64,000 bases of DNA from assembly GCA_022414725.1 (NCBI GenBank), contig CM039464.1, positions 27,960,488-28,024,487 on the forward strand, in the 5' to 3' direction. The number at the start of each line of letters is the position of its first letter. The stretch's first letter is position 1. Shown one piece after another: positions 24,416 to 33,660 of the stretch. The translations under genes were made by a program, and so were the position numbers. Source of the DNA: Microglena sp. YARC (lineage: Eukaryota; Chlorophyta; Chlorophyceae; Chlamydomonadales; Chlamydomonadaceae). The notes below the pieces were generated by a model. The model was not told the origin of the DNA, did not search any database, and worked only from the letters and a program-made list of their open reading frames with translations.

Positions 24416-25221
24416 CAGGATTATATGTGAACACATCAATTGAAATTGAAATTCAAATTTTTACATCCGAGCAATGTGCCACTCTCAGGACGTGAAGTTA
24501 AGGACACCACTGCGTAAGCCGGAACTAGCAGAGGTCACCATAAAAGAGTCTCTTTGTTAGACGATCTGAATAAGCCCCTTGGCAAGATCTAAAACAAGGA
24601 GAACCAGGTAAATTGCTAATCCTCTGGTATTGAGCCCTGTTGGGTCTCCATAAAGCGTCGACATCAACCTATAGTTGAGTTCCTCGTTCTGAACCCTCAG
24701 TGGGCGCTTTTTTTTATGGTTACAATCATTAGAGGGCAGAGAGGTGCACGGACTTAAGAAGCAAGGCACTTTGAGGAGGTTAGGGATAGCCTAACCTTGC
24801 TAGCGGTATAAGTGTATAACCGACTGGCGTGATCAGCGGTATAACCGAATAATGTGATCACAGGCACAAGCTGACTGGACATGGTGGACACGTGGCCTCT
24901 ATCAGGTACCTATGTGTGCCACAAGCTTCGGCATATACGCCGTACTATAACACTTTTTGTGTACGGTGTCCCACTTCATGGGGGTCAACATCCTTCCAAT
25001 AAAAAAATAAAATTGCACTCCAGCTAATGAGTGGGAGCAAAGCAACGGCAGAGGTTGGGGCCCAGAAACCCAGTGCATTTATGTATGTATGTTGCAGTCC
25101 AGGGGGTCATGTATTAGGCTAAAGGGACTTGCCCACCCTCAAATAATCAAGATAATTCTAGATTATCAGGAGAGGCTATTAACAAGTACAACATAGGTGT
25201 AGTTTCCTGCCTGCTAACTGG

Positions 25222-26080
25222 TTGTGTGTGTGTGTGTGTGGTGGTGGAGGAGCCTTAATTGGAGTCACATTATGGTGTGGTGGTGGAGGTGGTGGTGATG
25301 GTGGAGGTGGTGGTGGTGGAGGTGGTGGTGGTGGTGGTGGAGGAGCCTTAATTGGAGTCACATTGTGGTGTGGTGGTGGAGGTGGTGGTGGTGGTGGTGG
25401 TGGAGTTGTTGTTGGTGGTGGTGATGGTGGAGTTGTTGTTGGTGGTGGAGGTGGTGGTGGTGGTGGTGATGGTGGAGTTGGTGGTGGTGGAGGTGGTGGT
25501 GATGGTGGAGTTGGTGGTGGTGGTGGTGGAAGAGCCTTAATTGGAGTCACAATGTGGTGTGGTGGTGGAGTTGTTGTTGTTGTTGGTGATGGTGGAGTTG
25601 GTGGTGGTGGTGGTGGTGGTGGTGGTGGTGGTGATGGTGGTGGTGGTGGTGGTGATGGTGGAGTTGGTGGTGGTGGTGGTGGTGATGGTGGAGTTGGTGG
25701 TGGTGGTGGTGGAGTTGGTGGTGGTGGTGGAGTTGGTGGTGGTGGTGGTGATGGTGGAGTTGGTGGTGGTGGTGGTGGAGGTGGTGGTGGTGATGGTGGA
25801 GTTGGTGGTGGTGGTGGAGGTGGTGGTGGTGGTGGTGGTGGAGGAGCCTTAATTGGAGTCACAATGTGGTGTGGTGGTGGTGGTGGTGGAGGAGCCTTAA
25901 TTGGAGTCACAATGTGGTGGTGTGGTGGTGGTGATGGTGGTGGTGGTGGTGGAGCCTTAATTGGAGTCACTATGTGGTGTGGTGGTGGTGATGGTGGAGT
26001 TGGTGGTGGTGGTGGTGGAGGTGGAGGAGCCTTAATTGGAGTCACAATGTGGTGTGGTGGTGGTGGTGGTGGAGGTACAA
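25222..26080. repeat. GGT-rich compound repeat with a conserved 22 bp word
   Basis: Long GGT/GGA microsatellite interrupted seven or eight times by 'gccttaattggagtcaca' plus 'tgtggtg'. On the minus strand one frame (25179-26165, 328 codons) reads poly-proline punctuated by HHIVTPIKAP. It starts with a 30-residue non-repetitive N-terminus and has no stop. It could be a proline-rich exon or only a non-coding repeat whose period is a multiple of three. I see no further exons. Confidence 0.8.
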
Positions 26081-26251
26081 TGGCTTCATGCTTTTCCCCA
26101 ATCCATACTAGACTAGGTGCGGAGGCTTTTCTTTGCAAGAAGCATTTTATTTTATGAATGATCAAATCCTTAGCCAGTGCCCTGCATTACTCAAATACGC
26201 ACACATCTGCTACCATCCTTGCATACCTGGGTTAGTTGAGACCAGGGTACT

Positions 26252-26414
26252 TCAGGAGGACCCCCGGCCCTGCTGCCTGAGGCACAAGCAATTGTATAGC
26301 CTGCGACGCAACGGACCCTTCCTTCTGGCCAACAGACCCTCCCCACGTTGCGTCCTGCGACGCAACATACCCTTGCACGTTCCGTCTGCGACGGAAGACG
26401 CGGCGTCCTGAACA
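26252..26414. mobile_element. Short repeat with near-terminal inverted ends, copy 2
   Basis: Second copy of the element at 18088-18238: CAGGAGGACCCC at the left, GACGCGGCGTCCTG at the right, and several 'cctgcgacgcaac' words between. Confidence 0.6.
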
Positions 26415-26804
26415 AACCTGATTGAGACAAGCATGGGCGCCTAGCTATGCTAATACCACATCCTTCAAGATTTTAGGGTTGAGGGATTCAGCGTTGAAGG
26501 TTTTAGGGTGTCGCAAGATCTGAGGGGGGAGGGGCGGCTGTTTACACACTGCCCTGGGTAGCTCAAAACTGAAGGGACCAGTGCTTAATGTAGGCTAGTT
26601 GCGACATGCATGGTAGCCCCACTAACACCTCACTAGAGTAGCCCCACTCACTGATCACTATAGAGCACTAGCACTAGCACTTTTTTAGTTTTTAAAGGAT
26701 TCCCCCAGGAGGAGGGCCTCCCGACACAAACCAGCGGCACCGAGGATTCAGTTCGAATGGTAGCAGCCCCAGCACTGGCAACATTAGCCCCACTCACTCC
26801 TCAC

Positions 26805-26928
26805 TATAGAGGAGTAGCTACTCTACTATCGCATGCTCCAAGTAGAGTAGCTAGTAGAGGAGTAGCTACTCTACTATTGCATGCTCCAAGTGGAGTAGCT
26901 AGTAAAGGAGTAGCTAGTAGAGGAGTAG
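26805..26928 (-). repeat. Tandem copies of the ARM-RING gene's stop-codon region
   Basis: The last codons and stop of the ARM-RING gene lie in 'agctactctactattgcatg' (26926-26945, plus strand). The same text with one substitution is at 26816-26835, and an exact copy is at 26866-26885. The linker 'gtagctagta.aggagtagct' is repeated as well. The copies sit directly downstream of the gene. Confidence 0.85.
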
Positions 26929-29900
26929 CTACTCTACTATTGCATGCTCCAACACCTCAGTGCGACAAACAGGGCATTTGGATGACTTTGCCAGCACCTC
27001 ATCACAGCAGCGGGAGCACATGATAACATGGCCGCAGGGCTGCAAGAACACATCCCTCTCTCTCTCCAAACACACAACACACAACAACTCATCATCATCG
27101 CCCCCATTTGGCTCCACGCCACCACCCTCACCACCCTCCCATGCACACTGTTCCTGCATCATATGCTTCTCTGTATCCTTTTCTCCATCCTTCAACACCG
27201 GATCAGCAGCCAGCTGCTCTTCTTTGCTCTTCCCCTTCCCCTTCCCCTTCTTCTTCTCCTTCTGCCTCTGCTTCTTCTCCTTCTTGGCTTTAGCCTTGGT
27301 CTCCTTCACAGCTTTCTCCCTCTCCTCCTCTTCCAACAATTCCTGGGGTGAAGACATGAGTGGACGAGTTTACTTCTTTCTTCCTCTCTGTATGTGTTCA
27401 TCTGTGTCCCTTGGTTTGATTTGATTTGATTACATGGCCTATCAGCTGCCAGGCTGCTCACCGTCCGCGGACAGAGTAAACATGGGTTGAATAAGCACTA
27501 CCACACCACACTGCGGGCAGAGTAAACATGGGTTGTATAAACGCCACCACACCACACTGCGGGCAGAGTAAACATGGGTTGAATAAGCACTACCACACCA
27601 CACTGCGGGCAGAGTAAACATGGGTTGAATAAGCACTACCACACCACACTGCGGGCAGAGTAAACATGGGTTGAATAAGCACTACCACACCACACTGCGG
27701 GCAGAGTAAACATGGGTTGTATAAACGCCACCACACCACACTGCGGGCAGAGTAAACATGGGTTGAATAAGCACTACCACACCACATTGCGGGCAGAGTA
27801 AACATGGGTTGAATAAGCACTACCACACCACACTGCGGGCAGAGTAAACATGGGTTGAATAAGCACTACCACACCACACTGCGGGCAGAGTAAACATGGG
27901 TTGAATAAGCACTACCACACCACACTGCGGGCAGAGTAAACATGGGTTGAATAAGCACTACCACACCACACTGCGGGCAGAGTAAACATGGGTTGTATAA
28001 ACGCTACCACACCACACTGCGGGCTGAGTAAACATGATTTGTATGAGGAATAGAGTACAAGGAGGAAGCACTCGTATATCCTACGCCTACATATATCCTA
28101 CACCTACGCCTACACATACCCTACACCTACGCCTACATATATGCTACGCCTACGCCTACATATACCCTACACCTACGCCTACATATATCCTAGGCCTACG
28201 CCCTACACCATATCAGGGCAGTGCCTTGTTTGTGATATCAACAAGAACAGCACCAGATACAGGATCCATCATGTTTGGTTGATTTGGTCGGTTGGTTGGT
28301 CTATTTGGATAAGCTTATTTGGTTGGCTGGATGGTTAGGTTGGTAGTTTTGGTTTGTAACACTGACACCAGGATAAGATCACGTTCTGCCTTTTTGACAT
28401 TTTGAACAATTGAGCACGAGAAATCATTAAATAAAACAACATTGAACTTGTCCCTTCTAAAAGCTTCTAGCTACCCTTGGACTCCATTACACATTTAAAT
28501 CAACCACCTACAACTGATTCGGAACAATGTTGCTGCCGGCATTCCTGCCACAATCAACATCATTTCCTTTTCTCTTTACACCATCATCTTTGTCACCACC
28601 ATCATTACCTGCACCATTGTTATCGTCACTGTCACCTTATCCACCATCTTCCTCGTCCTCATCCACATCACCGTTGCCTATATCCACATCACCACCACCA
28701 CCAGCATTGTTGTCCTCACCATCACCACCAGTATGACCCCCCTCCCCCCACACCCCCACACCCACACCCATCCCCACCCCCACCCCTGCCTCCCCCAACA
28801 CCACCACCATCGCCACCACCACTGCTATACTCGCCCATGTCACCCCCATCCTCAAGCCAATTATGACCATGCTAAAAAAAAAAATAGGACGCCTTATTAC
28901 CTTATTACAAGGCGTGAGGTCGAGGGGGGCAGCCCGTCTGTTTGCACTAGGACCAAGCACCAGTGACCATGCTACCATAATACCACGAGGCCTTACCTGC
29001 ATAATCTTGTCTGGATCAGCTGGCTCCACAACAGAGGGCGCAGCCCCGGCATGCTCAAGCGCAGATGATGAACTAGCCTCGTGCAAAGTCTGTCTGTTGA
29101 TATGCGTGTGGTTAGATATACACTCCCGGCAAGTGCATACATCGAACAACACCAGGTGCAGCTCCTGGATCATATTCCTCACCCTTGGTGGGGTGCTCCT
29201 AGCATCCCGGACTTTCATGAGAGCAGGAATGACACCAGCAGCAGCCAGCTCTCTCCGGATGCTAGGACTGTCAGCAACAAGGTGTGCAAGAACCTGCACT
29301 GCCTGCTCCTGCACAAACACTGGAGTTCATGCGGACAACAATGCCACCAGGGGAGGGATGCCCCCAGCAGATGCCACCTTATCCTTGTTGGCAGGATTGT
29401 TGTCCACTAGATCTGCAAGAAACCGCATTGCCTGCTTGTGCACATACATTGGAGTGCTAGCGGACAACAAAACCACCAAGCAGGGTATTGCACCGGCAGA
29501 TGCCACCTTGCTCTGGTTGCAAGGATTGCCCCAGCATAACCTTGAAAGAGCCCGTGCCGCCATCTGCTGCACAGGCGCTGGAGTGCTGACAGACAACAAG
29601 GCCACCAACATGGGAAGGGCGCCGGCAGATGCCACCTTGCCCTGCAGGTCGGAATTGAGTTCAACCATGCTTCCAAGAGCATATGCTGCTTCCTCCTGCA
29701 CACCTGGCGGTGTTGGTAGACAATAACGCCACCAAGGACGGAATCGCATTTGCAGATGCCGCCTTGCCCTGGTTGCAAGGATTGTTGTGACATAGATTTG
29801 AAAGAGCACATGCTGCTTCCTCCTGCACACCTTCTGGAGTGCGGGCAGACAACAATGACACCAATAGGGGAATCGCATTTGAAGATCCCACCTTGCCCTG

Positions 29901-30689
29901 GATGCAAGGGTTGTTGACACATAGATTTGAAAGAGCCCGTGCTGCCTGCTGCTGCACGGTTGCTGGAGCGCTGGCAGATAACAAGGCCACCAAGGGAGGG
30001 ATGGCACCAGCAGATGCCACCTTGCCCTGCAGGTCATAATTGTTTGCCACCATGTTCCCAATAGCATATGCTACTTCCTCCTGCACACCTCCTGGAGTGC
30101 TGGTGGAAAATAACGCCACCATGGGGGGGATCGCACTTGCAGATGCCACCTTGCCCTGGATGAAAGGATTGTCGACACAAAGACTTGACAAAGCACATGC
30201 TGCCTGCTGCTGCACATGCGTTGGAGCGTTGGCAGACAACAATGCCACCAAGGGCGGAATGGCACCGGCAGATACCACCTTGCCCTTGTTGCCAGGATTT
30301 CTGTGCACAATATTTAAAAGAGCTCCTGCTGCTTGACCCTGCACATGCGCTGGAGTGCTGGCAGACAACAATGACACCAATGGGGGGATGGCACCGGCAG
30401 ATGCCACCTTGCCCTGATTTATAAGATTGCCTGCAACAAGGTTCCCAAGGGCACACACTGCCGCGATCTGCACATGTGCTGGATTGCGTGCTGACAACAA
30501 TGCAATCAAGAGAGGTATGGCACCAGCAGATGCCACCTTGTCCTGGTTTCTAGGATTGTTGAGCACTAGATGCGAAATAGCACTTGCTGCCTGCTGCTGC
30601 ACAGGCTTTTGAGTGCTGGTGGACAACAAATAAACCAAGGGAATTACGTGGTCTTCTGGTCGATCATACAAGTCCTCCTTTGCTGACAT
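26929..30689 (-). CDS. Armadillo-repeat protein fused to a RING finger (two exons; two lesions)
   Basis: Exon 1 (30689-28997) encodes about twelve armadillo repeats of 43 residues with the recurring core GKVASAGAIPPLVALLSAS, then a region without repeats. Its donor is at GTAAGG. Exon 2 (27342-26929) joins in phase. It encodes ELLEEEEREKAVKE, a Lys/Glu-rich coiled coil, an acidic linker and a C-terminal C3HC4 RING (CVVCLERERDVFLQPCGHV, then CPVCR), about 702 residues in all. ARM arrays bind proteins and RINGs recruit E2 enzymes, so a ubiquitin ligase is inferred. Two lesions break exon 1: a frame change near 29709 best explained by loss of two bases in an AC run, and an in-frame TGA at 29329-29327. 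They could be sequence errors, or the gene may be dying. The intron contains a 46 bp minisatellite. Confidence 0.75.
27455..28035. repeat. 46 bp minisatellite in the ARM-RING intron
   Basis: About twelve near-identical units ('cactgcgggcagagtaaaca' plus 26 bases). A variant ending in 'gtataaacgccaccacacca' recurs after four and then six units, suggesting local block duplication. There are no spacers, so it is not CRISPR-like. Confidence 0.95.
28070..28205. repeat. 'cctacgcctacatata' minisatellite
   Basis: Tandem 'cctacacctacgcctaca' units with 'tatat' interruptions, in the ARM-RING intron. Confidence 0.9.
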
Positions 30690-30699
30690 AGTTACAGTT

Positions 30700-31296
30700 G
30701 GGCCTAGGATGCCTATCGGGATTGAATTCTGCTAGGCAGATACTGAGTGAAAGGCTGGAGCATATCTTGTCCAGCCCAGTATTCCAGACCAGTACTCCAG
30801 CCTATCTTGTCTAGCCCAGTACCACAGCCAAGTTCTGCTGACCTGCTTGCAAATATAGCATGGGGGCAGGGGGGTATATGAGGCATGGAAATAGTAGGGA
30901 AAGCTGTGGATCCATGAAGACATTTAAGCTGTGGATAACTGGATACATTACATTAATTTGTTGCAGGCAGGACGTTGTTGACACAAGATAAATACAGTGG
31001 GTGAGGTTGGGTTTGGTTGGGAGATTGAGAATGAGGGTTGGCAGGTGATTGACCTTGCGATTTGTAGCGGGATTTGTTGGGGGATTTGGTCGGGATTTGT
31101 TTGGATATTTGTTGGGGTGTGTTTGAGTACTTGTTTAGTTATTTGTTTGGGATTTGTTTGGGGTTTGTTTGGGGATTTATTTAGGGCTTTGTTAGGGGCT
31201 TTGTTTGAGAATTTTTGGGGATTTGTTTTATATTTGTCGGGGATTTGTTGGGTATTTGTTGGGGGCGGGGTTTTGTTTAGAGATTTGATGGGGTAT

Positions 31297-31329
<33 letters not shown>

Positions 31330-31450
31330 TTGTTGGGGGTTTTGATGGGGTTTTGTTGGGATTTCGGGGATTTGTTGGATATTTGTTTGGGTATTTGTTG
31401 TGGATTTTTTGAAATGCTTGTTAATATAAGAATGCTTTAATTTTATTGTT
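30700..31450. repeat. Upstream flank with G/T-rich repeat and a 30-base G run
   Basis: Degenerate 'gggatttgtttgggg' repeat (about 31000-31420) containing an uninterrupted run of 30 G (31299-31328). At 30770-30825 'gtccagcccagtattccag' type text is doubled. No gene seen. The promoter of the ARM-RING gene would lie at the right side of its start at 30689. Confidence 0.7.
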
Positions 31451-31520
31451 CATATTACCGTAGGGGCATGAATTGATGGGAAATCAATTGGGGTTATTGT
31501 TTTCCAAAATGCCTGGTTCC

Positions 31521-31780
31521 AAAACAACTCGCTTGAGCACTGTCATCATCACTATCCTCGTCACCAGCACTGCAATACCTAAAAATACTGTATTGCATTT
31601 ATACCGGAACACCGTAGGCCTGAAAGATGGCAATCGAGGAAATTTCGACCGCGGTCGAAAATCCCGTCGATTACCATCGTCCAGGCCGTAGCAACGCATC
31701 ACAGTATTTTCAGTTTGTGCAGTGCTGATGATGAGAATACTAGAATTGTCATGCTGACAGTGCTCAAGCAAGTTGTTTTG
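31521..31780. mobile_element. 260 bp foldback palindrome
   Basis: The two 130 bp halves are imperfect inverted copies centred on 31650/31651 (TTTCGACCGCGGTCGAAA at the centre). The outer arms read 'aacaactcgcttgagcactg' on the left and, inverted, 'aacaacttgcttgagcactg' on the right. Inner blocks (aggcctg / caggcc; gatgg / ccatc) pair too. No coding capacity is supported. This looks like a foldback or MITE-type element, or a source of hairpin RNA. Confidence 0.85.
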
Positions 31781-32769
31781 TTTCGTTCATAGAAGTCTGT
31801 GCATCTCTATGCAGTTCAGTTTCTTCACAACCATTTCTGCTTGTGGGACATTTAATTGTTTCATTGTCCCATCATGTAAAGTGGGTAATGTGGGGAGCCC
31901 CCTGAGACAGCTGCTTCCCCCAATCATTCCACCCATCCAGTTGGATGAAAAAAATTTCTTTGACCAACAAAAATCCTCCCTCACGCCTTATTACCCATTA
32001 TTCCAATATGCTTTCCTGCAAAAACGCACCCTCAGTAATTCCTGACTCAAAGTTGATGTTTTCGCGTGGTCGATGTCGAAAACTCCTGCTCACGGCCCGA
32101 AAGGTTTGTCGAGCCCAAAGCCGTCAGCAGAAGCCAGATGGTCGGTGGCACAGATGGAGCAGATACGGAGGAAGCCTTTAAAGGTGGCGTGCAGGGTGTC
32201 CTACACACAGACAGATGGGGTACATATTGCTGATATTGCCCACATCATTTCGACAATGATTTGGAATACCCGTCCCGGAGCCCCGGATGTCGTGGGCTTG
32301 TCTTGCTCCAACAATGGCCTGTACATGAACATTGTTTTGTTTTGGTTGTGAAAGGAATTTTGCCTTATGAGGTGGGTCTCCCGACACAACCAGCGACACC
32401 AAGTGAAGGGTTCAGTTCGCATGGCGTTGCCAGTCCTACAATATAGTAGGCGCATTTTTAGGGATGCTAATACAGTCCCTTGAACCAGTTTAGCTGCGGG
32501 GAACCTTTGGAGTCCAGTAGGATACCACGAAAAGTAAAACACCATCAGCAGCATCGAAGGGACCAACATTCAGGTCCGGATTCTATCTTGTACGTCCGCG
32601 TGCTGCTCCTGCTAGCTCGATCAGAGATTGAGTGCATTGACCGTTTCCGGAATTTCTGCGATGGATACTGCTCGATATAACATTTCTAGGCCACGCTCGA
32701 ATATTAAGGTCCAACCAAGATCGGTGGTATTATAGGTCACCTGAAGATATATGGGGTCTAGATTTCAGT

Positions 32770-32771
<2 letters not shown>

Positions 32772-32813
<42 letters not shown>
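32772..32813. repeat. 42-base G run
   Basis: Uninterrupted poly-G on the plus strand. The real length is uncertain, because homopolymers of this size are hard to sequence. Confidence 0.95.
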
Positions 32814-32814
<1 letters not shown>

Positions 32815-33439
32815 AGTGACAGATGTCCTCTATCATTAGAAGCAGAGGGTGGGAGGTGTATGAAAGGAGATGCAGTGGATGCACCTCGAATCCTGCCACC
32901 TTGCCCTCCAGGGTAGTCTTGGGAATCGGCAGTTCGACACGCGTTGCAAAGAATAACCAGTGCACCTTGTGAGGGAGGCAGGGCTTGCACAATTAATTAC
33001 AGGTCATAGACGTTTGGAATGAAGTGAAACGGGTGATCTTGTCACTTATCAGGCGCCGTCAATTGTCAGAGTCAATGGCTCAGCCGAGCCCGCAATTTGA
33101 AGCAAAAGGTCTTCACAATTACAGAAAAACCTAGTTCCATACTTCCATGGTGAGTCTTCAACCACGACTCAATAAATTGGGGAATAATTCGGAATAATAC
33201 TGTAATGAACGAAATGCAGTCTCGTCAACTTCTACTTATACACTTCTACATAGACAAGGGCACACAAACCGAATCAGGGGCATAGAACTAAGGGAACAAC
33301 AGGATACATGCTTAGCAGGAGACAGTGAACACCCTCAAGCAATGACATAGAAGTAATAAAAACACCGAATGTAGAAAGCCACGTGCTAAACTGTGACCTT
33401 CCCAATTTCTCCACCCCCCTTATTCTTATCCTACAAAGC

Positions 33440-33660
33440 CGGTTGGACTGAGTCACCCAGGAGTGGATCAGAAACGGCTTGGGTAGCCTCCAGAGCCTAG
33501 TGCTTGACTGCTACCTTCCCAGTTACTTCCACGAGGGCGGTTGGACAGAGTCACCCAGGAGTGAAAACGCCAGGGTAGCTGCCTCCAGAACCTAACACGA
33601 AACTGCAACCTTCCCAGTTATTCATACAAGGCCGGTTGGACAGAGTCACGCAAGAGTGGA
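33440..33660 (-). repeat. Two tandem copies of the clathrin gene's stop-codon region
   Basis: The last codons and stop of the clathrin gene with downstream text ('gagtggattagaaaccgccg', 33653-33672, then 'tagccgcctccagcacct') are echoed at about 33560-33597 and 33462-33500. The linker 'cggttggacagagtcac' is present three times. The unit is about 95 bp. The copies lie in the presumed 3' UTR. Confidence 0.85.

Noticed and set aside
27455..28035. CRISPR-like array
   Set aside because: The 46 bp units are head to tail with no unique spacers, in a eukaryotic intron.
29327..29329. In-frame TGA as a selenocysteine codon
   Set aside because: The position corresponds to an ordinary Ser in sister ARM repeats, and no selenoprotein context is apparent. 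A lesion or sequence error is simpler.
28863..29726. Plus-strand frame of 287 codons opposite the ARM gene
   Set aside because: It is antisense to the ARM repeats and repeats with their 129 bp period. The minus strand carries the recognisable family.
32073..32351. Plus-strand 92-codon frame beginning MSKTPAHGPKGLSSPKPS
   Set aside because: Composition is protein-like, and it could be a first exon with a donor near 32183. I could identify no family, no second exon and no promoter, so I do not call it a gene.
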